Below are positions 1 through 7,210 of a stretch of DNA of 18,316 bases, piece after piece. The DNA comes from JAXDBV01 sp034678415 (GTDB lineage: Bacteria > Bacteroidota > Bacteroidia > Bacteroidales > VadinHA17). The stretch lies in assembly GCA_034678415.1 (NCBI GenBank), contig JAXDBV010000228.1:1-18316 (forward strand), written 5' to 3'. Both the position numbers and the translations under genes were made by a program. The notes under the pieces were generated by a model, which saw nothing but the letters and a program-made list of their open reading frames with translations, did not search any database and was not told the DNA's origin. Position 1 is the stretch's first letter. Every line of letters begins with the position of its first letter.

Positions 1-2
1 AC

Positions 3-698
3 AGGGATGGATCTACCTATGCCTGGACTTCGTCCGACGGAACAATAGCAGCTACAAGTAATCCATGGGCGATAAGCCTCGGCGTAACCCAGGATAATGT
101 TGGCGATACCATTACACTGACCTGTAACGAGACACACCTCGGATCAGCGAACGATGAACCGTCAAACTTTGAGATTATCGTCAATGAGTTCTGTCCGCTT
201 CCCAATGAGAAGATCGAAGACATGGTGGGATCATGGTCAGGTGAAGATGCCTGGTACGAAAGTATCATTACCACAGCGGTCATCGATGCCACCCACCTTG
301 CGGTTTCGGGCATGAACCAAGGATTAATTGAAGACTGGTGGAGTGAAGATGTGATAGAGGGCGGTACCATTAGTATGTTTGTGGATGTGAGTACCGGTAA
401 AGTGGATATACCGAGACAATATATCTTTACCACTGAATACGACGGTGATCCTTACAGGTATGAGATTGAAGGAGGGGGTAAGTGGGAAAACTGCAGCGGT
501 GAGAGCCCGCACCTGATTATTACGTATGATATTTATTACGAAGGTGAGACGGTTGGTCTGGCTGAAGACAATTATCCGGATTATCTGCCAGCGCCTTACT
601 TTACCGCTGATGTGACACTGGATCTTCCTCCTAAAAAATCCGCCACATTGCCGGTAATGCTGAATACCCTGCCGAAACCACCGGTGAAGAATAAATAG
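3..698 (+). CDS. C-terminal part of a probable secreted/surface lipoprotein (5' end outside window)
   Basis: The frame is open from base 3 to a TAG at 696-698 without an obligatory start, so this is the 3' part of a longer gene; the internal ATG at 222 is probably not the true start. About 231 residues are visible. The first ~60 look like an Ig/PKD-like beta module (alternating Ser/Thr/Asp-rich strands), followed by a Cys-Pro hinge and a second all-beta domain beginning with a Gly-Ser-Trp-Ser-Gly motif and rich in Trp, Tyr, Gly and acidic residues. No catalytic motif was recognised. Such two-domain beta proteins are often the third gene of Bacteroidetes SusC/SusD operons, as accessory surface lipoproteins. 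That role is inferred here because the signal peptide and neighbours are outside the window. It ends directly in front of a strong terminator, so it is the last gene of its operon. Confidence 0.6.
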   Translation, partial: RDGSTYAWTSSDGTIAATSNPWAISLGVTQDNVGDTITLTCNETHLGSANDEPSNFEIIVNEFCPLPNEKIEDMVGSWSGEDAWYESIITTAVIDATHLAVSGMNQGLIEDWWSEDVIEGGTISMFVDVSTGKVDIPRQYIFTTEYDGDPYRYEIEGGGKWENCSGESPHLIITYDIYYEGETVGLAEDNYPDYLPAPYFTADVTLDLPPKKSATLPVMLNTLPKPPVKNK

Positions 699-717
699 TA
701 TTTGGTACATTAAAAAA

Positions 718-756
718 AAGAGGGTGTCTCAAAAGAGGCACCCTCTTTTTTTTTTT
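718..756 (+). terminator. Strong rho-independent terminator, potentially bidirectional
   Basis: A 13-bp stem (718-730 with 735-747, one G-U pair) closes on an AAAA loop and is followed by an uninterrupted run of T to 756. An A-run at 712-719 precedes the stem, so a transcript arriving on the minus strand would also end in a hairpin plus U-run. It lies 20 nt after the stop codon at 698. Confidence 0.9.
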
Positions 757-1429
757 GTGTGATTTTCATTCACAACAGCCCCTCCTCCATTCCCCGGTGG
801 CCCATGGCATTCGTGAGTTTAATGACCTTCTTTTATTTCCAGGATATTCCTTCCTTTCCAATGATCCAGAATGATGCACGGTTAAAAATTGAAACGGAAC
901 CGTGATTATCTAAATGAAACGGTCGGGAGCATGGCAGGGATGGATTACCGGAGGCCTGCCCCGTAATATTCCGCCGCAAATATAGAGAAACCTGAGCTAT
1001 TCTTAATTCACAATCCCTGTTCTGGTCTTCAACATTGTAGTTAAGGTTAATCACTTTTGATTTACATAAATACTTGAGGATGCGAACATATTGCATAGTA
1101 TAGTACGTTATGAATGCACAACCAGTACGAATTATGAGAATGAAAATTTGTATTTAATTGATTGTAAGCTGAATAATAAAAATGATATTCTCCCGCGACA
1201 GACAGTTGGATTGCCGGTATCGTTTAATGCAATGATTTACAAGAAGATTTTATATGTCATTTTATCATCATGCAGTGAGATGAGGAATCCTCCTGTAAGA
1301 AAGAGGTAACATTATGATAATTAATGAGTAACAAATAAAAACCTTGTTGAAATATAATGATAAAAAATTGATTTTCAATGGTATCGATATATCACTGACG
1401 GTTACCTGCTCAAAAACCTTTAAAAAATG
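757..1429. other. AT-rich stretch with no convincing gene
   Basis: No frame here shows a recognisable protein. The short open frames on both strands have no family-like sequence, no start context and no neighbour to couple to. Two items stand out. There is a 7-bp inverted repeat (877-883 with 898-904). There is also a minus-strand TATATTTG element at 977-984 followed by GCGGC, which fits the Bacteroidetes -7 consensus and would direct transcription leftward to the terminator at 718-756. Bases 1000-1430 are strongly AT-rich and otherwise featureless. Confidence 0.6.
977..984 (-). promoter_or_regulatory. Possible minus-strand promoter (-7 element)
   Basis: Read on the minus strand the bases are TATATTTG, a full match to the Bacteroidetes -7 consensus TAnnTTTG, followed by GCGG. 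The -33 partner is weak: the nearest TTG, at 1013-1011, is 26 bp away. No open frame of note lies downstream, so if active it would drive a short RNA of roughly 220-260 nt ending at the bidirectional terminator. Confidence 0.35.
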
Positions 1430-1459
1430 TTGTTTATTAAAACAGTTTGTTTAATTTTG
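1430..1459 (+). promoter_or_regulatory. Bacteroidetes-type promoter upstream of the hairpin array and susCD
   Basis: A TTG at 1430-1432 and a TAATTTTG at 1452-1459 match the -33 (TTTG) and -7 (TAnnTTTG) elements with a 19-bp spacer, inside an AT-rich tract. The start site would fall near 1465, leaving a leader of about 800 nt before the susC start at 2263. No better match to the consensus was seen between 1465 and 2262; imperfect ones occur near 1712 and 1803. Confidence 0.55.
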
Positions 1460-1482
1460 GAACGGCTGAGAAAAATATGAAT

Positions 1483-2222
1483 GCTCTTTCCTGTGCAAAT
1501 GTATCATGGGAAATTGCACACAGGTTCAGTAGAAGCATTTCCAACACTGATCATTTCACAGGAACGGGTATCGATAAGTGAATAATTTCTTTCCCTGCGC
1601 AGGCAGAGGAAGGAAAGTGGTTTCTTCACCGCTCTCTCCTGATTTCAAAGCTTTTGGAAAGAGCGGAAACGGTGCCCAAAAGGCTCTTTCCCCATATAAC
1701 GGGAAAGGATGGGAACTTTGCTTAATAACTGTTCATTCACGTGAAATGGATGCCGGAACGGAATGAACGGGAATTATGGTCGATGCTCTTCCAGGCTATC
1801 ATCATTTTGTGGGGAGGGCAGTGTAAAATCTAAACCATATCCTTTCTGTACACCAGTACAGAAGGGAATCAGGGTTGCGTAACAGATCCTTTCCGGTTTC
1901 CATGTTCCGGGAAAGGGAAACCGTTATGTTGCGGACATGCTTTATCCATAACCGGCAGGAGGGGGTATGAGTTCCGCGTAATGACGGCTCCTCCCAGGAC
2001 TCCGGAGGCCGGAATAACGGGGATCATATGATGGGTTCTTCCCTAAGATCATCACCAACAGGGATGGGCCCCAGTAACAAACACTTGAGGGATCCTTTCC
2101 GTGGGTAGGCACGGGAAGAGTAAGCCCGGGTATTAGGTTCTCTGTTCCGTCTTCGTGACTGCAGGCAGGAACAGGAGGATAATGAAATGAAATGTCCATT
2201 CCTGTCATCATTAAAGATGACA
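1483..2222 (+). repeat. Degenerate tandem array of ~100-nt two-hairpin units (candidate structured leader or ncRNA array)
   Basis: Seven units start near 1483, 1586, 1683, 1785, 1885, 1987 and 2091 (spacing 97-106). The five exact CTTTCC hexamers in this stretch all fall on that period. Each unit opens with a hairpin whose 5' arm is pyrimidine-rich and whose 3' arm is GGGAAAG-like: 1487-1491/1509-1513, 1589-1594/1612-1617, 1686-1692/1701-1707, 1785-1792/1812-1819 (two G-U pairs), 1888-1894/1910-1916, 1990-1994/2004-2008 and 2095-2103/2110-2118 (one G-U pair). A second hairpin of different sequence follows in each unit, for example 1629-1635/1660-1666, 1731-1738/1761-1768, 1841-1851/1856-1866 (11 bp, ACCA loop) and 2142-2148/2168-2174. 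A partial eighth hairpin (2203-2209/2216-2222) precedes susC. Spacings are not multiples of three and stops are frequent in all frames, so it is not coding. The pairings are read by eye, not from a folding calculation. Confidence 0.5.
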
Positions 2223-2262
2223 AATGAGATAAGTAATGATTATAACCTAAACAATTCAAACT

Positions 2263-5200
2263 ATGAAAAAGATCCTAACGATTTTTGTATTGGCATTTGC
2301 CTCTGTAGCGCTTGCGCAAGGGCAGACAGTACAGATCTCTGGTATTGTCACAAGCCAGGAGGATGGCTTACCAATACCTGGAGTTTCAGTAACAGTCAAG
2401 GGGACGACATTCGGAACCCTCACCGATACTGATGGTGAGTATTCTTTGACTGTCCCCCATGGAGCCAGAACTCTTGTCTTCAGCTACATCGGTATGAGGA
2501 AGCAGGAGATTGAGATTGGCGGAAGAACCAAAATTGATGTCATCATGAAATTAGATGTGGTCGGATTGGAGGAAGTTGTAGTCACGGCGCTTGGCATCAC
2601 CCGTGAGAAGAAAGCGCTTGGATACACCGTTCAGGACGTTAAAGGTGATGACCTGGTCAAGGCCTCCAACCCAAACGTCATGACTTCTCTTTCTGGTAAG
2701 GTGGCCGGAGTGGAAATCAGGCAATCATCAGGTATGCCGGGTGCTCCATCGCAGGTCATGATCCGCGGAGCCAGGTCATTTAGCGGCAGCAACAGCCCGT
2801 TATATGTTGTTGACGGGATGCCAATTTCCAGTGATAGCGACTATGGCTCAAATGTCACGGGTACAGCTTTCTCAAACCGTGCATTGGACATTGATCCCAA
2901 TGATATTGAGTCTATAAACGTACTTAAGGGACAGGCAGCCGCTGCACTCTACGGGCTTAGAGCTTCCAATGGTGTAATCATCATCACCACTAAAAAGGGA
3001 AGAGGCTCAGCAATGGGTAAACCGGTTGTCAGCTTTTCCTCGAATTTTACGGCTGATGTAGTCTCCCGTCTCCCGGAGATGCAGACAGAATATGCGCAAG
3101 GAACGAATGGTAATTATGCAGTAGGGAATAGTTACTCATGGGGACCACTGATCAGTTCGCTACCTGAACATACCGTTTATGGAGGAAACACCCAGGGCCA
3201 GTCAGGTATGTTTTTCGATCCCTATAAAAACGAATGGGTAGTTCCAAAGGGGCATAATAATCCCAAAGAATTTTTTAAAGACAATGGATATACCTATAAT
3301 AACAGTCTGAATGTCAGCGGTGCCAATCAATTTGGAAATTATTCAGTTGGTTTTGGAGCTACCAATCAGACTGGTATTATTCCAAGTACCGGAATGGACA
3401 GGTACACTGGTAAAATTGCCGGAGATTTTCGGTTAGCCCAAAAGTGGAATCTTGGTTTTATAGGGAACTTTGCAGACATAAACATCAAGAAGCTTCCTTC
3501 GGGTAATGACAGCTGGTTATTTGCTGTATACGGTGCACCTCCTTCATTTGATTTGATGGGTACACCCTTCCACGTACCTGAAGGAACATATGCCCGCTAC
3601 CGCCAGATAAGTTATCGCACGGGTGTTGGTGTAAACCCTAATTGGGCTACTGTGAATAACCATTATTACGAGGCTACCAAGCGCTTTTTCGGAAATACCT
3701 ATCTGGAATTCAAACCAACAGCCTGGGCTAATATCAAGTACCAGATTGGCATAGATAGTTATACAACTAATAATGAAGATTATCAGGAGGTTGGTCACGC
3801 CAACATGATCTCGACGGCGGCAACATTGCCAACTCCTTCCAACCGGAATTATGCTTTTGTACAACCCACAGGAGGCCGTATTAACAACTATGGGGTTACT
3901 CGTCGTATCGTTAACTCTCTGTTAACAGCGAGTTTTAACCATCAGTTCACTCAGGATCTTAATGCTACATTGTTGCTTGGCAATGAAATTGACCACAATC
4001 ACAGTGAGTACTACAGTGAGTTAGGATCGGGATTTACCACTCCGGGCTGGAACAGCATGTCCAACACAACAACCCAGACCAACTCATATAATAAATACAA
4101 CAGGCGGACGGCCGGTTTTTTTGGCAACCTGACTCTCGACTTCAGAAGCATGCTGTTCTTTAATGCTACCGGTCGGTACGATATCGTATCATCGATGCCC
4201 AGAGGCAATCGTGGCTTCTTTTATCCATCATTCTCCCTTGGATTTGTCTTTACCGAGCTTGACCCGCTCAGGGACAATAATATTCTGTCTTTTGGCAAGG
4301 TCAGGGCTTCATACGCTGAAGTTGGACAGGCAGCCTCATCATTCCTCCCTGAGCCTATCTTTATCACGGGGGGTGGTGGTAGCGGATTTCTGTCTTATGG
4401 TTTGACATATCCTTTTGCCGGGATATCAGGATATAAACCAAGCCGGACACTTTACGATCCAAACCTTGTTCCCCAGAACACCGCGAATATTGAGTTAGGT
4501 GTCGATCTGAAGTTCCTGCAAAACAGAATTGGAATTGACTACAGTTTCTACAGGCAGGACGCAACCGACCAGATTTTTGGTGTGCCTTTAGCAGGATCGA
4601 GCGGATACGGTACACTCATGATGAATGCCGGTCATATGCAGACCAATGGTCATGAGCTTATCCTGACCTCCGTTCCTGTTAATCATAAGATCTTAACCTG
4701 GAACCTTGGAGTAAACTTCACCAAAGCTGTATCAGAGGTTATAGAGCTTGCCGAAGGCGTGGAGAATATCTCGCTTGGGGGATATGTAACACCAAATATC
4801 AGAGCCTCTGCCAATGATACATATCCTGTTATTTATGGCGAATCGTTCGTTCGTGATGATGAGGGAAGAATTCTGGTTAACGAAAATGAAGGTTCTGCCG
4901 GTTATGGTCTGCCAATGATTGGTGAGTTTAAAAAAATTGGCGATGTGTCACCAGATTTTATCCTCGGAGTCACAAATTCATTCAAACTGTTCAACATGGT
5001 TGAGATTTTCGGTAACGTAGAATGGAAACAGGGTGGTGAAATGTATTCGGGTACAAACCGTTTGATGGATCTTTACGGGACTACAAAGAAAACTGCTGAC
5101 GGACGTAAGGGCACGTTCATATATCCTGGGTACAAGGCTAATGGAGAACCAAACGACATAGAAAGGGGAGGTACAGGTGATGAGCATGCGTACCAGTATC

Positions 5201-5490
5201 TGCAGACAACCATATTAAGCAACCTGCCCGAAGCCCAGGTTTATGAAACCTCATTTGTGAAGATCAGGGATCTTGGCATAAACATTACAATACCCAAGAA
5301 GTATACTACGCATATCCTGATTCAGAAAGCTTCAATCGGTTTTGTTGCGCGCAATATCCTTCTTTGGACTACTCTTCCGAACCTTGATCCCGAAACATCA
5401 CAGGGACAGGGAAATATGCAGGGAGGAATGGATTATATGTCTTTACCCCAGACTACCTCATATGGGATTAATTTAAATCTTACTTTCTAA
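2263..5490 (+). CDS. SusC/RagA-family TonB-linked outer membrane transporter
   Basis: This outer-membrane barrel imports a nutrient using TonB energy, with the SusD-like protein as its lid. The 1075-residue product has a signal peptide (residues 1-18, cleavage after Ala-Leu-Ala). Next comes a carboxypeptidase-D-regulatory-like beta domain (about 23-100, with the Gly-Thr-Leu-Thr-Asp-Thr-Asp-Gly-Glu-Tyr signature). A TonB box (Glu-Glu-Val-Val-Val-Thr-Ala) lies near 103-109. The plug domain follows, with the family motif Val-Asp-Gly-Met-Pro-Ile near 183 and the Leu-Lys-Gly-Gln-Ala-Ala-Ala-Leu-Tyr-Gly stretch near 222. A long beta-barrel ends in Asn-Leu-Thr-Phe. There is no STN domain ahead of the regulatory domain, so signalling to an anti-sigma factor is not expected, and no sigma/anti-sigma pair is in the window. 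The leader just before the ATG is A-rich and lacks a strong Shine-Dalgarno site, as is usual in this phylum. The transported substrate cannot be read from the sequence. Confidence 0.95.
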   Translation: MKKILTIFVLAFASVALAQGQTVQISGIVTSQEDGLPIPGVSVTVKGTTFGTLTDTDGEYSLTVPHGARTLVFSYIGMRKQEIEIGGRTKIDVIMKLDVVGLEEVVVTALGITREKKALGYTVQDVKGDDLVKASNPNVMTSLSGKVAGVEIRQSSGMPGAPSQVMIRGARSFSGSNSPLYVVDGMPISSDSDYGSNVTGTAFSNRALDIDPNDIESINVLKGQAAAALYGLRASNGVIIITTKKGRGSAMGKPVVSFSSNFTADVVSRLPEMQTEYAQGTNGNYAVGNSYSWGPLISSLPEHTVYGGNTQGQSGMFFDPYKNEWVVPKGHNNPKEFFKDNGYTYNNSLNVSGANQFGNYSVGFGATNQTGIIPSTGMDRYTGKIAGDFRLAQKWNLGFIGNFADINIKKLPSGNDSWLFAVYGAPPSFDLMGTPFHVPEGTYARYRQISYRTGVGVNPNWATVNNHYYEATKRFFGNTYLEFKPTAWANIKYQIGIDSYTTNNEDYQEVGHANMISTAATLPTPSNRNYAFVQPTGGRINNYGVTRRIVNSLLTASFNHQFTQDLNATLLLGNEIDHNHSEYYSELGSGFTTPGWNSMSNTTTQTNSYNKYNRRTAGFFGNLTLDFRSMLFFNATGRYDIVSSMPRGNRGFFYPSFSLGFVFTELDPLRDNNILSFGKVRASYAEVGQAASSFLPEPIFITGGGGSGFLSYGLTYPFAGISGYKPSRTLYDPNLVPQNTANIELGVDLKFLQNRIGIDYSFYRQDATDQIFGVPLAGSSGYGTLMMNAGHMQTNGHELILTSVPVNHKILTWNLGVNFTKAVSEVIELAEGVENISLGGYVTPNIRASANDTYPVIYGESFVRDDEGRILVNENEGSAGYGLPMIGEFKKIGDVSPDFILGVTNSFKLFNMVEIFGNVEWKQGGEMYSGTNRLMDLYGTTKKTADGRKGTFIYPGYKANGEPNDIERGGTGDEHAYQYLQTTILSNLPEAQVYETSFVKIRDLGINITIPKKYTTHILIQKASIGFVARNILLWTTLPNLDPETSQGQGNMQGGMDYMSLPQTTSYGINLNLTF

Positions 5491-5511
5491 TTCATTTAAA
5501 AAGAAAAGAGA

Positions 5512-6963
5512 ATGAAAATCTTAAAATACCTACTGACCGCTTCATTTGCATTCATAATGTTTGCATGCACTGAAGATATAATGGATGAGGTAAATGAGGA
5601 TCAGAACAACACCACTCAGATGGATGCCAAGAATCTGCTCCCTGACATCATCCTTAAGACCTCTTACGAGACAACAGGAACTGATCTGGCCTGGACAGCT
5701 ACTGTACTTATTGAACATAGCGCAGGAACCTGGGCCCAGTCTGCCGATATTGACAGAAGGGAAGGACAATCAGCCTCTACCTATAACAATCCCTGGAATA
5801 GTTTGTACAATGTTCTTACAATTTGTAAGACCGTTCTGAAAAAAACTGATCCTGCTTCAGGAGATGAACCGGATAACTACTGGGTTCGCGGGATTACCCA
5901 GATCCTGACTGCCTACAATCTTGCCGTTTGTACAGACTTTTGGGGAGAAATTCCGTGGACAGAAGCATGCCTGGGTCTTGAGAACCTAAAGCCGGCTTAC
6001 GAAAACCAATCCGTTATCTATGGCTACATTTTTAATCTTCTTGATGATGCAATCGTTAACTTAGGCAAAGCCACTCAGGTTTATACTGACAAGGATTATA
6101 TTTTTGGGCACTTGTCATCGGCAAACAATGTAGCTGCCTGGATCAAAACTGCCAACTCATTGAAAGTCCGTTATCTTGTTCGTTTGTCTGAAGTTGAGCC
6201 AGACGGACTGGATGAGGCCATCGCATTAATTGACGACGGATTTGCCAGTAATGCAGATGACTGTCTTTTCAATAAATATGAGGCCTCTCTGTATAAAGCA
6301 AATCCATGGTGGGAATTCAGGTATATCAGGGCTCACCTTTCAGTGTCTACAACATTGCTTGATATAATGCAGGCGAGAACTGATCCGAGAATTCCAGCAT
6401 GCTTTACCACAGTAGATGGCGCATTTGTTGGTGCACCTCCTGGTGAAGCACTAGAAGTACAATCCGGAACCTACTCCAGGTCAAAATTTACAGCTGGGAA
6501 TACTGTCTTTTCTATGACTCAGCCAACGCCTTTGATGACCTACTACGAGCTGAAGTTCCTGGAAGCGGAAGCTAAGCAGAGAACAGGTGATGCTACCTGG
6601 CAAGGTGCGCTTGAGGACGCAATTGAGGCTTCTTTCCTCTCGAAAGGACTGACAGCCGGAGAGGCAGCAACATATTTTACAGATGTTGTCACCCCATTGC
6701 TTGCTACCGATCCGTTGAATGAAATTATGACTCAGAAATACATTGCAATGTATGAAGCAGAGGCAATGGAGTCTTATCATGATTACAGGAGAACAGGCAT
6801 CCCAACCATGAATAATCCTAAAAATGATCCCGCCCAAGGCAATGGTTTTATGCACAGGCTTCCATACGCATTGAGCGAAGAATCATCGAATGAAGCGAAC
6901 GTGCCATCCGTGGATATCTTTAATGATAAAGTATGGTGGGCCGGAGGGCAGGAAAAGCTATAG
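5512..6963 (+). CDS. SusD/RagB-family nutrient-binding lipoprotein (SusD-like_2 type)
   Basis: This surface lipoprotein pairs with the preceding SusC-like transporter and captures its ligand. The 483-residue product starts with a lipoprotein signal peptide ending in Phe-Ala-Cys (Cys19). Acidic residues (Thr-Glu-Asp) follow the Cys, like the surface-export signals of Bacteroidetes lipoproteins. The body is helical and TPR-like. The Thr-Asp-Phe-Trp-Gly-Glu-Ile-Pro-Trp block near residue 143 is the usual SusD signature. The C-terminal part has Glu-Ile-Met-Thr-Gln-Lys-Tyr-Ile-Ala-Met-Tyr and a Tyr-His-Asp-Tyr-Arg-Arg-Thr-Gly block, typical of the SusD-like_2 subfamily. It starts 21 bp after the susC-like stop behind an A/G-rich site and ends before a strong terminator, so the two genes form a bicistronic operon with no enzyme or third lipoprotein attached. 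The cargo (glycan, peptide or other) is unknown. Confidence 0.93.
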   Translation: MKILKYLLTASFAFIMFACTEDIMDEVNEDQNNTTQMDAKNLLPDIILKTSYETTGTDLAWTATVLIEHSAGTWAQSADIDRREGQSASTYNNPWNSLYNVLTICKTVLKKTDPASGDEPDNYWVRGITQILTAYNLAVCTDFWGEIPWTEACLGLENLKPAYENQSVIYGYIFNLLDDAIVNLGKATQVYTDKDYIFGHLSSANNVAAWIKTANSLKVRYLVRLSEVEPDGLDEAIALIDDGFASNADDCLFNKYEASLYKANPWWEFRYIRAHLSVSTTLLDIMQARTDPRIPACFTTVDGAFVGAPPGEALEVQSGTYSRSKFTAGNTVFSMTQPTPLMTYYELKFLEAEAKQRTGDATWQGALEDAIEASFLSKGLTAGEAATYFTDVVTPLLATDPLNEIMTQKYIAMYEAEAMESYHDYRRTGIPTMNNPKNDPAQGNGFMHRLPYALSEESSNEANVPSVDIFNDKVWWAGGQEKL

Positions 6964-6984
6964 AATTTTAAATATCTGATGGAT

Positions 6985-7020
6985 AAAGAGGCTGCCTTGA
7001 AAACAGGCAGCCTCTTTTTT
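6985..7020 (+). terminator. Rho-independent terminator of the susCD-like operon
   Basis: A perfect 13-bp stem (6985-6997 with 7005-7017) with a 7-nt loop runs into a T-tract reaching 7020. It lies 21 nt downstream of the susD-like stop codon. The remaining 190 bp up to the end of cysN (7211) show nothing recognisable. Confidence 0.9.
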
Positions 7021-7210
7021 ATTCACCTGGCATGGGTGATAAATTTAGGGTGAGAGTAATGAATGAACTCAACCCCGAACAATCTGCGATAATGCGGAGA
7101 CAAGAGTTGGGATCACGGAGTATATTTAGAGATTTTATTGAGGAACCCTGCCTGACGAAGAATCAGGTTCTGCAATACACGACGTATCCTGTTCCGTTAT
7201 CTGGTTTGTT

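Noticed and set aside
833..1309. Two short open frames (833-1096 minus, 1091-1309 plus) in the AT-rich spacer
   Set aside because: No recognisable domain, no signal peptide, no start context; AT-rich intergenic composition.
1578..1766. 62-codon plus-strand frame in the array
   Set aside because: Covers parts of units 1-3 only, does not follow the unit period (which is not a multiple of three), and looks like translated hairpin sequence.
1483..2222. CRISPR array
   Set aside because: Units are ~100 nt, diverged and lack identical direct repeats with unique spacers; no cas gene is present.
1483..2222. Pseudogene of a 34-residue (TPR-like) repeat protein, suggested by the ~102-nt period
   Set aside because: Unit spacing varies from 97 to 106 with no constant reading phase, and stops occur in all frames; conserved hairpins fit RNA or DNA structure better.
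1942..2259. 105-codon minus-strand open frame inside the hairpin array
   Set aside because: No family-like sequence, Pro/Ser/Gly-rich composition typical of chance frames, and it runs across several array hairpins with no promoter or neighbour.
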